Source: Pseudomonadota bacterium
GTDB taxonomy: Bacteria; Pseudomonadota; Alphaproteobacteria; SP197
Direction of reading: 5' to 3'
Assembly (NCBI GenBank): GCA_039028155.1
Contig: JBCCIS010000014.1
Location: forward strand, 36,954 to 100,953
DNA length: 64,000 nucleotides
A model generated the notes under the pieces. The model was given only the letters and a program-made list of their open reading frames with translations, was not told where the DNA came from and searched no databases. Positions 1 through 8,149 of this stretch are shown piece by piece; the first letter of the stretch is position 1, and each line of letters starts with the position of its first letter. Position numbers and translations under genes: made by a program.

Positions 1-425
1 AACGTCTCCGTATAGCCGGGCGCGGTGTCCAACAACAGCAGGCGTCGTTGGCGGCGGCGCGCGTCGTCCTCCAAAGCGGCCATCATGGCGCGCGCGATGC
101 CGCGACGGCGGAAGTCGGGATGGACCAGAAGCTTCGAGACGTCCGCACGATGCGGTGAGTTGGGCGGCGTATCACACGACAGCTGAACCGTGCCGACAAG
201 GCGGCCCGCGATATGAGCCGTCACCACGACGCGGTGGCCGGCGCGCACGGCCGGCGCGACCTTCTCCCGCCAGAACGCCCGGCTTTCTTTCAGGCTGAAG
301 GGTGTGATGAAGTGAACGCTGGCGCCGGCCTCGACACAATCGCGCAGCAGTTCCGCCAGGGCGGCTTCGTGGTCTGTGTAGTCGTCTGGCGTCAGCGTCG
401 TGATCGTGACATCGGGATCAGCCAT
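1..425 (-). CDS. GNAT family N-acetyltransferase (3' end off the window)
   Basis: The reverse-strand reading frame starts at an ATG at 425 and runs off the left edge after about 141 residues. It has the acetyl-CoA-binding features of the GNAT fold: a beta-4 strand followed by SKLLVHPDFRRRGIARAMM (the Q/R-x-x-G-x-G/A-like pyrophosphate loop), then LLLLDTAPGYTE, the usual strand 5 with an L-D-T turn. GNAT enzymes transfer an acetyl group to an amine; the substrate cannot be read from sequence. The gene begins 6 nt after the stop of the XRE/cupin regulator, so the two are almost certainly one operon and the regulator may control it. The C-terminal few residues are missing. Confidence 0.85.
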   Translation of the reverse strand, partial: MADPDVTITTLTPDDYTDHEAALAELLRDCVEAGASVHFITPFSLKESRAFWREKVAPAVRAGHRVVVTAHIAGRLVGTVQLSCDTPPNSPHRADVSKLLVHPDFRRRGIARAMMAALEDDARRRQRRLLLLDTAPGYTET

Positions 426-431
426 GGCGGC

Positions 432-1001
432 TCACAAAACGACCAGCATATAAGTCGCCGGTTTCTTGCCGGTTTCGAAGATGCCGGGCCCGTGAAGCTG
501 ATAGCGCAGGCAGTCGCCCTTGGTGAGCGCGTGGGCAGTACCGCCGACGGTCATGGTCAGCGCGCCGTTCAGCATGACCAGATGGTGTTCGAGTCCCGGC
601 CGTGGCGGATCGCGGTACTCGATCCGCGTTTCGGCGGGGAGGTGACAGTGCAGCACTTCAGCGCCAAGAGTCTGTGACGGCGGCGAGACGGAACGGCGCA
701 GGAAACCGGTCTCGGGATCCTCCCAAACGGTCTGGTCATCATGGCGCACGAGCGGTTCGAAATCGGTCTCGACCTCCGCCATCAATCGCGACATGGCGAG
801 CCCGTAGCTGGCGCACAGCTTGCCCAGCACAGAGGCGGTCGGGCTGACCTCGCCGTTCTCCAGGCGCGACAGCGTCGCCCGGCTGACGCCGCAGCGCGCG
901 GCCAAATCATCCAGCGACCAGTCGCGTTCAGCCCGAAGCGCCTTTAACCGGCTGGCTATGCGGTCGTCGAGGGCAGGGTCAGTGTTGGTCGCACCTCTCA
1001 T
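432..1001 (-). CDS. XRE-family regulator with C-terminal cupin domain
   Basis: The protein has about 189 residues. The N-terminal third is a lambda-repressor-type helix-turn-helix (WSLDDLAARCGVSRATLSR, followed by LENGEVSPTASVLGKL). The C-terminal half is a cupin barrel (LEHHLVMLNGALTMTVGG, then a KGDCLRYQLHGPG stretch). This is the common one-component architecture in which the cupin binds a small ligand. I chose the ATG at 1001; a TTG at 1016 in the same frame would add five residues. A perfect inverted repeat straddles this start, suggesting autorepression. It is co-transcribed with the GNAT gene downstream. The ligand is unknown. Confidence 0.88.
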   Translation of the reverse strand: MRGATNTDPALDDRIASRLKALRAERDWSLDDLAARCGVSRATLSRLENGEVSPTASVLGKLCASYGLAMSRLMAEVETDFEPLVRHDDQTVWEDPETGFLRRSVSPPSQTLGAEVLHCHLPAETRIEYRDPPRPGLEHHLVMLNGALTMTVGGTAHALTKGDCLRYQLHGPGIFETGKKPATYMLVVL

Positions 1002-1029
1002 ATATGGGATTATCAACCAGATATGAGAG
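995..1029. promoter_or_regulatory. Inverted repeat over the XRE/cupin start, candidate autoregulatory operator
   Basis: CTCTCATAT at 995-1003 is matched exactly by ATATGAGAG at 1021-1029, giving 9-bp arms and a 17-bp spacer. The arms flank the start codon of the XRE/cupin gene, a position where dimeric XRE repressors often bind. That it is an operator is inference. Confidence 0.5.
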
Positions 1030-1083
1030 TCTATGCAAGGCCCTTCGACCGATGTTGTCCCGGTGCGGACAAGGCCGCTACGT

Positions 1084-2151
1084 CTACTGATCGATAACCT
1101 TGAAGGACTCGATCATCTGCTTCATCTCGTGCCAGACCTCGATCGAGCCTTGAGACTGGGGAATCCAGACAATCGAAATCAGGAAGACAAACCGAGAGCT
1201 GTCGACCAATTTGTACATTCGATAGGTCGAAACCTCCCTCAGCGTGCCGTTCAGCAGGACATTCGTCAGGGTGTTCTGTGTGCCCCACAGCATCATGGTG
1301 TCGTTGGCGACCATGGTGTCGATTGGATCACGGGCAACTGCCTGGTGCTGGGAGAAGATATTGCCGAGCGTCGGGCGCACCGGCGACTGTTCCGATAGAG
1401 ATTTGTCAAGAATCATAAGAGAGAAGGAGTTCTCTAACTGTATCCCCTGAAGGTCCAAGCCCTCGGGGTTGATCATCGAGCGCCGAAACTCCGTGATTTT
1501 CGCCTCATCGACCTCCTCGTGGCCTTCTCCTTCTTCTTCCATCCGTTTCAGCAGCCTTTCAATGATAGCATCGACAACGGCATTCGAGGTCTGATCAGTC
1601 ATCTCGATAGTCAGCGGATCGCCTTGGCTAAAGATGATGTTCTCCGATGACCGCAACATGCGGCCAAGCGGCACAACCGCGCCGTCCAGCAAGAACTGTT
1701 CTTCGGTGATCGCGGCGTCTTTCACGACGCCAACTTTTTTCGCTAGCTCCAATGCGGAGAGATGCGCCGGTTTGGACCAAAGCTCAGAATCCGGTCGCTT
1801 GAACGAATAGCCCTTGGTCATATCGACGTAGTAATCGCTGATATTCAAGGCTTCGACGGCTGCGGGTTCGACAGCGGTTCGGCTTGGGTCAGCCGTTGTC
1901 GTGATCTCGCCCACGTGCAGTACCAGTGGAGCGGATTTCCGGCGATTGTGCCGGTCAACAAAGAAGCCGACCACGATCAGAATCAGGAACCCCAGCATAA
2001 AGACGGGATACCAGGCACTTAGCGGGTGTGACGTTGGCGTCAGGCCCATCGCCGCCAGGATGACCGCTTCGGCGATCAGGGCGATGATGGTCAGGAACTT
2101 CATCCAATCGCTTACGGCATCCAGGATTCCGGCTCTCGTATCCTCTGCCAT
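1084..2151 (-). CDS. Unknown protein with two N-terminal membrane helices
   Basis: The 355-residue protein is not one I recognise. Two hydrophobic segments (about residues 17-37 and 47-65) form a hairpin with a short loop, followed by a basic stop-transfer (DRHNRRKS). About 285 soluble residues follow; they are rich in Glu and Asp in the middle (RMEEEGEGHEEVDEAK) and have no recognisable catalytic motif. The hydrophobic stretch near the C-terminus (FVFLISIVWIP) looks like a buried beta strand rather than a helix. Base use appears less G+C-rich than its neighbours, which may indicate acquisition. It stands alone between an XRE operon and a PAS pseudogene. Confidence 0.75.
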   Translation of the reverse strand: MAEDTRAGILDAVSDWMKFLTIIALIAEAVILAAMGLTPTSHPLSAWYPVFMLGFLILIVVGFFVDRHNRRKSAPLVLHVGEITTTADPSRTAVEPAAVEALNISDYYVDMTKGYSFKRPDSELWSKPAHLSALELAKKVGVVKDAAITEEQFLLDGAVVPLGRMLRSSENIIFSQGDPLTIEMTDQTSNAVVDAIIERLLKRMEEEGEGHEEVDEAKITEFRRSMINPEGLDLQGIQLENSFSLMILDKSLSEQSPVRPTLGNIFSQHQAVARDPIDTMVANDTMMLWGTQNTLTNVLLNGTLREVSTYRMYKLVDSSRFVFLISIVWIPQSQGSIEVWHEMKQMIESFKVIDQ

Positions 2152-2298
2152 GAGTCCCTCCAGACTGGTCGTGATGGCTTCAAGGTTGGATCGCTCCGTT
2201 GGTGGGAGACGACCAGCTCACATGCTTCAGACTACAGATGACCGCATGGCGCTAGCAAGGACGCCGCTCGTTGCCGTTCAACACAGGGAGGGAAGACC

Positions 2299-2634
2299 AT
2301 GAACACCAAAGACCTCGAGAACTTTGACCAGATGCCGTTCGTTTTCTGGGTCAAGGATGACGAGGGACGTTAACTATGGGGCAATAAGACGGTCAACGAC
2401 GTCGACAAAGAGGGCGTCGTCAGCAAGGCCGATCACGAACGCGTTTGGTCCGACAATGCCGAGGCCCTGCACGCCGCCGACGAAAGGGTGATGCGCAAGG
2501 GCAAGCCGGACTTCATGCGCGAGCATGTCGACAAGTCCGGTAAGGGCAATGAAATGCTGAGCGTTTGCAAGTTCATGGGCGGACTCGACGGCAAGCGGCG
2601 CTGCTTCGGCGTCTCTTTCCTCATCGAGAAGTGA
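2299..2634 (+). pseudogene. Small PAS-domain protein interrupted by an in-frame TAA
   Basis: A strong ribosome-binding site (GGAGGGAAG) precedes the ATG at 2299. The frame encodes a compact PAS domain: MPFVFWVKDDEGR, then a TAA at 2371-2373, then LWGNKTVNDVDKEGVVSK and, further on, VDKSGKGNEMLSVCKF, ending at TGA 2632-2634. The total is 111 codons with codon 25 being the stop. In related PAS domains as I remember them, this position is an aromatic residue (GRYLWGN-like), so one base change from TAC or TAT explains it. Downstream codon use is normal and no frameshift is needed. Either the gene is a recent nonsense pseudogene, the base is a sequencing error, or the stop is read through. The ligand and partner are unknown. 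Confidence 0.75.
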
Positions 2635-2647
2635 TGTGAACGCAAAA

Positions 2648-2681
2648 GACGGGCCGCGTCTTCGATCGGACGCGGCCCGTC
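2648..2681. terminator. GC-rich hairpin, likely bidirectional terminator
   Basis: GACGGGCCGCGTC at 2648-2660 pairs perfectly with GACGCGGCCCGTC at 2669-2681 across an 8-nt loop. On the reverse strand it is followed by TTTTGCG, a short U-run, so it best suits the lipoprotein gene to its right; it can also end the PAS transcript. Confidence 0.75.
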
Positions 2682-2706
2682 ATGCGTAGCGAGTCAGTGG
2701 GCGCGG

Positions 2707-3642
2707 CTAACTCGCTGCATCGCCGTTGAACGTCACGTTCACGGTTTCTGTGCCCTCGGGCAGCGTCGGCGCGCGCGTTTCGAACGCGACAGTCTGGCCG
2801 GGCATGATTTCACTCGCCGGTGGAACGATCCGCCATTTGGTCAGCATCTGACCGGCGCCATCCAGCAACTCGGCGTTCAACAGAGGGATTGGTTGCACGC
2901 GATCGCTGTTGCTCGTCACGACACCCTGGATCACCAGCGTCGTCACACCGCCGACCACTTCCGTCGTCGGTGTGGCCAGTTGGATTTCCAATCCGTGACC
3001 GGCCTGATCGTTTACTGATGCCAACTGCGGTTGCTGATCGTTGCATGGCTCCAGGCGATAGGTGCCGGTGCCGTCTTGATAATGATCGACACAATGGGCG
3101 GCGGCATAGGCGTCCTGGTCGATGTTCGGCCAGTTGATGCCGATGCGGGCATTGCGCACCTCACCACCACGGAGCTGAAGCGCATAGAGACCGGGTGGCA
3201 GAGGCTGGCTGGGCGTGACACGGATGGTGTCGGCGCGTCCGGCGATGATGCTGTAGGTGACAGGCACCAGATAGGCGTCGCTGATCGGCACGTCCCACTC
3301 GCTGCCGCTGGTCGGCATGATGTCGCCGCCGGCCGAAACCTGACTGCGAACCCACGCGACCTTGCGCAGGAAGATCTTTTGTGACGGTTGGCTCGCCAGG
3401 TTCTCACCAGGCGCGTAGACGACGAATTGCGTCTGCTCGGGCATGGTCGAACGCCAGCCCCAACTCTGGTTCTCCCAGGCCGCGTCACCGTCGATGCGCA
3501 CGGTTTCATCGGCGCGGATGGCGTAAAGGCCCGGATTGTCAGGCACCAGATGGGCGTCCGGCGGCGCCGAACTGCAAGCTTGAAGAAGGGTGATAAGACA
3601 CGCGGCGACAAGGCCTCGTGTTCCAACGGCATGATGAAACAT
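2707..3642 (-). CDS. Predicted lipoprotein with C-terminal DUF3426-like domain
   Basis: The 311-residue protein starts at the ATG at 3642, chosen because CAGGAG lies 8 nt upstream and the result is a clean lipoprotein signal (LVAACLITLLQAC, lipobox LQAC, mature Cys about residue 23). The middle is beta-rich and not recognised. The last 70 residues (GVVTSNSDRVQPIP, LNAELLDGAGQML, VPPASEIMPGQTVAFE) resemble the DUF3426 domain, which I know from alphaproteobacterial membrane and lipoproteins, so an envelope role is likely. It is the last gene of a leftward exported-protein group. A longer frame upstream of 3642 carries no further signal. Confidence 0.75.
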   Translation of the reverse strand: MFHHAVGTRGLVAACLITLLQACSSAPPDAHLVPDNPGLYAIRADETVRIDGDAAWENQSWGWRSTMPEQTQFVVYAPGENLASQPSQKIFLRKVAWVRSQVSAGGDIMPTSGSEWDVPISDAYLVPVTYSIIAGRADTIRVTPSQPLPPGLYALQLRGGEVRNARIGINWPNIDQDAYAAAHCVDHYQDGTGTYRLEPCNDQQPQLASVNDQAGHGLEIQLATPTTEVVGGVTTLVIQGVVTSNSDRVQPIPLLNAELLDGAGQMLTKWRIVPPASEIMPGQTVAFETRAPTLPEGTETVNVTFNGDAAS

Positions 3643-3759
3643 CGTTCGAGCTCCTGAGCATGTTTGGCCGATCCGACTCCCCGTAAGCGGTGACGTCCAG
3701 GGCGCGGCGGCGTGACACCGGGTCACGCTGTTTCCGCCGCGCCGCGGACGCTGGCCGCG

Positions 3760-4146
3760 TCAGTCGGACTGGCTGGTTGCCGTCGCCGACGCATTCGCCT
3801 CGGCGTTACAGCCGCCGTCCTGGCTAGCGGCATGATCCTCGTCGTGTTGATGGTTGGTCTCGCCGTCCGCCGTGGCGCTGGCGGTCGCCGTCGCGTGGGC
3901 GGCGCAGTCGGCCTTTTGATCCGTGGTGATGGTGGAACCAGAGCTGGCGGAAGCCGATGCACTGGCAGAGGCGGCGGTCTCGTCGCTGTTCATGGTCGTG
4001 ATGTCCTCCAGGCTTTCGACCGTGATCGCGTCATCAGCCCAGCTCGACGCGGCGAACAGGGCGGCAGCACTGCCGACCAGCAGCATGGCGGCGACGGTCA
4101 GGCCACGGGTCGTGGCGATCAGGTTTGTCGTTCGGTGGTTTCTCAA
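3760..4146 (-). CDS. Small secreted Ala/Ser-rich low-complexity protein
   Basis: The frame gives 128 residues from a TTG at 4146, with GGAG 8 nt upstream; the first in-frame ATG would remove the N-region of the signal peptide. A signal peptide (about residues 1-37, ending ASSWA) is followed by ETAASASASASASSGST and a second Ala/Thr/Ser stretch (HATATASATADGETN), with two Cys residues and a His/Asp-rich segment (NHQHDEDHAASQ). No known domain was recognised. It follows the larger Ala/Ser/Gly-rich secreted protein and shares its bias, so both are probably parts of the same surface or matrix function. Function unknown. Confidence 0.7.
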   Translation of the reverse strand: MRNHRTTNLIATTRGLTVAAMLLVGSAAALFAASSWADDAITVESLEDITTMNSDETAASASASASASSGSTITTDQKADCAAHATATASATADGETNHQHDEDHAASQDGGCNAEANASATATSQSD

Positions 4147-4187
4147 GGGTTCACTCCGTCTTGTCGGTTATCGGGAGGTGCCGCATC

Positions 4188-4217
4188 GGTGGCCGGCGGG
4201 GCGAGCCGCCGGCCACC
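4188..4217. terminator. Intergenic stem-loop between the two low-complexity genes
   Basis: GGTGGCCGGCGG at 4188-4199 pairs with CCGCCGGCCACC at 4206-4217 (12 bp, 6-nt loop). It lies just downstream of the 4284-6134 gene on its coding strand. No U-tract follows, so it may be an attenuating or mRNA-stabilising hairpin rather than a full terminator. Confidence 0.5.
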
Positions 4218-4283
4218 TCTACGGGGAGCCGGACATGGCGACTCAGGGCTCGCCATTGTCCGGGCTCACGGCCACGCGGGCCG

Positions 4284-6134
4284 TCACTGGGCAGCCACCC
4301 CATCGACGCTTGCGGACGCGCCAGCCAGGCTGCCGACAACGATGGTTGCTGCGTTTGCCGCGGCTTCGGCGTTGACCTCGGCGCTCAACGCCGCCTGGGC
4401 CGCCGCCTGGGCCTGGGCTTGGGCTTCGGCGGTGCCAATGGCATCGGCAAGCGACCGGGCCTGTGCCGCGGCCTGGGCGGCCGCGCTGGCTGCCGCACCG
4501 GCATGGGCCGCAGCCTCGGCCGCCGCCGATGCCGACGACGCCCCCTCCGCATGGGCGGCCGCGCTGGCTGCCGCTTGAGCGGCGGCGCTGGCATTGCCGA
4601 CCGCCTGAGCGATCGCGGTCGCCATGGCGGTGGCCGTCACCGTCGTGCCGTCATCGTTGGTCACCGATGCGGTCGCGGTTGCCGTCGCCTGAGCGGTCGC
4701 GCTGGGCGTGCCGTCGTCACCTTCGTCAGCTGCCGCTTGGGTGCTGGCTTCGGCGGTGGCATCGGCCTCGGCTTCGGCACTCGCTTCGCCGTCCTGATAG
4801 GAGGCTTCGCTGCTGCCTGTCGCCGACGTTTCGGCAGTGCCGTTGCCTTCCACCGCGGCGCTGGCGTTTGCCATGGAGTTCGCCTCGGCCACGGTGCTGT
4901 CGTCGACCGAGATCTCGACGCCTGTCTTGACGCCCGACGATGCCGCCGCGTCTTCGCCTTCGGCGCTGCCGGACGCATTGCCAATAGAGCCGCCGACAGC
5001 TTCACCGTCGATGGCCGCGGCGACCGAAGCGCCGGAAGCCGAAGCCGATGCGGTGCCGTCCGCCGACGCGTCGGCGCCGCTCCAGCTTCCGGTGTCGATC
5101 GAGGTGCCGTTCACGCTGGCGCTGGCCGATGTGTCGATGCCGACCGAGGTCGACGCCCCATCACCCTCGGCATCCGCGTCAGCGCTGCCCAAGGCACCGC
5201 TGACCGCTGCGTCGCCGTTTGATGATGCGAATGAACTGCCCGAGCTCGACGCGTTGGCCGACGTACTGCCGCTTGCGTTCGACGTAGTATTGACGCTTGC
5301 CGAGCTGCCGCCGGTTGACGCGCTTAGGTCGGTGCCGGTCTCGCTCGATCCGTTGCCCGCGACGGCGCCGTCGGTGTCGCCTGATGCCTCCGCATTGCCG
5401 CCGTCATCACCGACAGAGGCGCTCGCGCTTGCATCGCTCGACGCGCTGGCTGTGCCCGCGCCATCCACTGAGGCGGAGGCGCCGGTATCCGAGTTGGCCG
5501 ACGCGCCATCGCCATTGGTTCCGGCATCTGCGCTTGCCGATGTGCCGGCAGAGGCGCCGTCGCCCTCGGCCGACGCGGAAGCACCGGCATCGGCGGATGC
5601 GCTGTTGCCGTCGCCGGACACCCCGGCACTGGCATTGGCGCCAGCTGATGCGTTGTCGCCGGACGCCGAGCCTTCGGCGCCGGCACTGGCCGTTCCGCCG
5701 CCGACGCTGGCATTGGCCGATGCGGAGGCGGATGCGTTGCCACCGCTTGCCGTGCCGCTGCCACTGGCCGAGGCACTGCCGCCGCTATCGCCAGCACCGC
5801 CATCGTTCCCACCGGCGTCGGCGTCACCGCCGCCGTCGGCATCGCCACCGCCGCCATCGCCGGCACCATCGGTGTCACCGCCGCCAGCGTCGCCTCCAGC
5901 TTCACCGCCCCCGGCGTCACCGCCATCGCCACCATCTCCACCGTCTCCACCGTCACCACCGTCTCCGCCGGCATCGCCACCACCGGCGTCCGCTTGGGCG
6001 AGAACGAGGGCGCTTTGGGCGGGCGCATTGATCGTGTCCATGCCACCAATCATGAGTTGACCGGCATGGGCGGTTCCCAGTCCCAGGGCGGCGGCGCTGA
6101 CACTGGCCGTCAGAAGTAGATCTTTAAGGCGCAT
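4284..6134 (-). CDS. Large secreted Ala/Ser/Gly/Asp-rich repetitive protein
   Basis: I chose the ATG at 6134 because GAAGGA lies upstream and the frame then opens with a textbook signal peptide (MRLKDLLLTASVSAAALG, cleavage after THA, about residue 24). The mature chain, about 590 residues, is nearly all Ala, Ser, Gly, Asp, Asn and Thr. First comes a Gly-Gly-Asp repeat block (about residues 56-73), then hundreds of residues of alternating A-S, N-A-S and G-D, and finally an Ala-rich, probably helical C-terminal third (AAAQAAASAAAHAEG). There are almost no aromatic residues after the first 40 and no Cys in the repeats. Such composition is typical of structural or silk-like secreted proteins. 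It is divergent from an ECF sigma gene. Confidence 0.72.
   Translation of the reverse strand: MRLKDLLLTASVSAAALGLGTAHAGQLMIGGMDTINAPAQSALVLAQADAGGGDAGGDGGDGGDGGDGGDGGDAGGGEAGGDAGGGDTDGAGDGGGGDADGGGDADAGGNDGGAGDSGGSASASGSGTASGGNASASASANASVGGGTASAGAEGSASGDNASAGANASAGVSGDGNSASADAGASASAEGDGASAGTSASADAGTNGDGASANSDTGASASVDGAGTASASSDASASASVGDDGGNAEASGDTDGAVAGNGSSETGTDLSASTGGSSASVNTTSNASGSTSANASSSGSSFASSNGDAAVSGALGSADADAEGDGASTSVGIDTSASASVNGTSIDTGSWSGADASADGTASASASGASVAAAIDGEAVGGSIGNASGSAEGEDAAASSGVKTGVEISVDDSTVAEANSMANASAAVEGNGTAETSATGSSEASYQDGEASAEAEADATAEASTQAAADEGDDGTPSATAQATATATASVTNDDGTTVTATAMATAIAQAVGNASAAAQAAASAAAHAEGASSASAAAEAAAHAGAAASAAAQAAAQARSLADAIGTAEAQAQAQAAAQAALSAEVNAEAAANAATIVVGSLAGASASVDGVAAQ
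5916..5969. repeat. 9-bp tandem repeat encoding Gly-Gly-Asp
   Basis: Six consecutive imperfect 9-bp units (reverse strand consensus GGTGGWGAY) encode (GGD)6 within the large secreted protein. Differences between units are mostly at third codon positions, so the repeat is old or selected at the protein level. Confidence 0.75.
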
Positions 6135-6582
6135 GAATTTGATTCCTTCACTGCGGTTCGCTGGAAAAGACGACAGGCCGCACCATTCGGATTCGTTCAC
6201 CTGGCGATGGGTTGGCTCGCTGGGCGACATGGCTGACTGGTGCCAATCGCGTTGATGCGACCTGTCACCCCATGGAGTGGGCGTCGCCGCCGTCTATTCC
6301 TGACAGCGCGAAAAGAAGCTTGGACGCGGCGTCGGCCAAACAGATATGCGAAGAAAGGTGATGGACGCGCTTCGCCGCGGATCGTCTGGGCTTGAAGCAT
6401 CCAGACACCCCGCACGGTGCCGTGCGCGCGCCCGCGAACTTTCTTTTTCGGGAATAGAGCCGGTGCCGCTGCGTCATCGTACGGCGGCAAAAAAAGTCAC
6501 GGGTTCGACCCGTCTGCCACATTCTCCACCCAATGCGGAACCAAGCTACTCATTCGCCAACGCTGGGGAACGGGGGCAGCCT
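6135..6582. other. 448-bp divergent intergenic region
   Basis: This gap separates the leftward low-complexity gene from the rightward ECF sigma gene and must hold both promoters. Open frames across it have no protein-like composition, so I see no gene in it. A GGAACC at 6537-6542 resembles an ECF -35 element, but I found no convincing -10 at the right distance. No operator palindrome was found. Confidence 0.5.
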
Positions 6583-7089
6583 TTGCAGTCTTTGTCCGAC
6601 GAACTTCGCAGCAGCATCGCAGGGCTTCGCCGCTACGCGTTGTCGCTGGTCGGCAACAGCACCGATGCGGATGACTTGGTGCAGGAAACGTTGCAACGCG
6701 GGCTGGCGGCGATCCGTGATGGCCGCAAGATCCACAACATGCGCGGCTACCTCTTCACCATCCTGCACAATGTCAGGGTGTCGCAGCTGCGCTATGGCCG
6801 CGAGGGCGACCATGTCGCCATGGAAGACCTGACCACAGAACTGCCGATAGCCGCCAACCAGGAACACGCGGTTCAGCTCAACGAACTATTTTTGGCGATT
6901 TCGCGGCTGCCCATGGAACAAAGAGCCGTGATTTTACTCGTATGTCTGGAAGGGTTCAGTTACCGGCAGACCGCCGACATCCTGGATATCCCGATTGGAA
7001 CGGTGATGTCGCGGCTGTCGCGGGCGCGCCGGGCGCTGATGAACGGCATGGACAAGGCCGAACGGCCGAAGCTGGCGGAGATCAACTGA
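6583..7089 (+). CDS. ECF-type RNA polymerase sigma factor
   Basis: The 168-residue protein has region 2 (LRRYALSLVGNSTDADDLVQ, the core-binding and -10 helix, then MRGYLFTILHNV) and region 4 (LPMEQRAVILLVCLEGF then YRQTADILDIPIGTVMSRL, the -35-binding helix-turn-helix). This is the sigma-70 region 2/4 layout of small alphaproteobacterial ECF factors. The frame is open back to an ATG at 6346, but that N-terminal part looks non-coding; I placed the start at a TTG at 6583 with GGGGG upstream, which gives the usual family length. The anti-sigma gene starts 1 nt after its stop. Its likely targets include the adjacent secreted proteins, by position only. Confidence 0.85.
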   Translation: MQSLSDELRSSIAGLRRYALSLVGNSTDADDLVQETLQRGLAAIRDGRKIHNMRGYLFTILHNVRVSQLRYGREGDHVAMEDLTTELPIAANQEHAVQLNELFLAISRLPMEQRAVILLVCLEGFSYRQTADILDIPIGTVMSRLSRARRALMNGMDKAERPKLAEIN

Positions 7090-7090
7090 T

Positions 7091-8077
7091 ATGGATACAG
7101 GCGGCAGAGACGCGAACCGAGGCGGCAAAAGGGTGCCGTGGGGCGATGGCATTCTGGACGCCTATCTTGACGGCGAACTGGACGATGCCGAACGCGAGGC
7201 GGTCGAGCGCTACCTGCTGGCGGACGCGGAGGCCGCGGCCTATGTGCGCAGCGGGCGCTTGATCCGACAGGATCTGCATCGCCTGTTCGACAGGCGGCTG
7301 GAAGCACCGCTGCTGCCCCAGCATGTCGAACTGGGTCTGGCGATCGAGCGCGCCAACGAGATCAATCGGGCGCCGCGCCAGCACCGTGGCGACTGGCTGC
7401 GGCTGCCCCTGCAGCTTGCCGCCGCCGCCGTCTTTGCCATCGTCATGTTGGGCGCTATCGCCGTGGGCCTGCGCGCGATCGTCGGCGGACCTTCCGATCA
7501 AGACCTCTTCGCCTTGTTCTCGCCTGGCTCGGGCGACGAGGCGCCGCTGCAACAGGTGGCCGATGACGGCTCAGCACCTGAGGCGACGCTTGCCGCCGGT
7601 GGCGCGGCGACCACGCTCGAGGACGGCGCCACGGAACCGGCGGCGCCGGGGCATGGCGCGCCAGACTTCAGCGTCTTCGGGTTCAACCTGGTCGGCGCCC
7701 GTCTGCTGTCGGAAAGCGACGAAAGCGCCATGCAACTGGTTTATGAATCGGAAGCCGGCAGGCGGGTCGAACTCTTCTATAGCCCGGATGCCGAAAGCAG
7801 CGAGACGAGCCTGACGGTGATGGAGGAGGGGCTGGTCAGCGCTCTCTTCTGGCGCACGGACGGGCTGTCCTACAGCCTGATCGGCGATGTGCCGCGCGAC
7901 CTGATCCTCGAAATGGGCCGTGTCGTTGACGGCGAATGGACCGTTCCGCTGCCCAGCGAAGCGGCCGAGCGTGCAAATGATGACGCCGGCCTCGCAGCCG
8001 ATGGCGACGATGCTTCGGCGGTCACCGGTGATGGCGAGGCCGACGAGATCCCGGCCGCTGGCGGCGAGAGCCTCTAA
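7091..8077 (+). CDS. Transmembrane anti-sigma factor
   Basis: The 328-residue protein has an N-terminal anti-sigma domain of the RskA/zf-HC2-like kind (LDAYLDGELDDAEREAVERY, then LLADAEAAAYVRSGRLI) without the zinc-binding His/Cys residues, so it is a non-zinc variant. One transmembrane helix lies at about residues 107-131, followed by a periplasmic domain of about 190 residues rich in Ala, Glu and Asp. It is co-translated with the sigma gene (1-nt gap), so it should hold that sigma factor at the membrane until a periplasmic signal triggers release, probably by proteolysis. The signal is unknown; envelope state or the repeat proteins next door are plausible. Confidence 0.82.
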   Translation: MDTGGRDANRGGKRVPWGDGILDAYLDGELDDAEREAVERYLLADAEAAAYVRSGRLIRQDLHRLFDRRLEAPLLPQHVELGLAIERANEINRAPRQHRGDWLRLPLQLAAAAVFAIVMLGAIAVGLRAIVGGPSDQDLFALFSPGSGDEAPLQQVADDGSAPEATLAAGGAATTLEDGATEPAAPGHGAPDFSVFGFNLVGARLLSESDESAMQLVYESEAGRRVELFYSPDAESSETSLTVMEEGLVSALFWRTDGLSYSLIGDVPRDLILEMGRVVDGEWTVPLPSEAAERANDDAGLAADGDDASAVTGDGEADEIPAAGGESL

Positions 8078-8149
8078 CTCGAACTGATAGCAGTACGGTC
8101 ATTCGATGACCTCATGGTGTCGTCGTCGGCATTTCGTGCGATCATGACA

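Noticed and set aside
4837..6060. Long Pro/Ala/Ser-rich open frame of 407 codons on the plus strand
   Set aside because: It is the antisense shadow of the repetitive secreted protein, whose G+C-rich repeats suppress stops on both strands; it has no ribosome-binding site or signal peptide.
6499..6513. tRNA T-arm-like stem ACGGG-TTCGA-CCCGT
   Set aside because: No matching acceptor stem, D-arm or anticodon arm exists upstream, so it is not a tRNA.
6537..6542. GGAACC resembling an ECF sigma -35 element
   Set aside because: No plausible -10 element lies 16-18 bp downstream; kept only as a note on the intergenic region.
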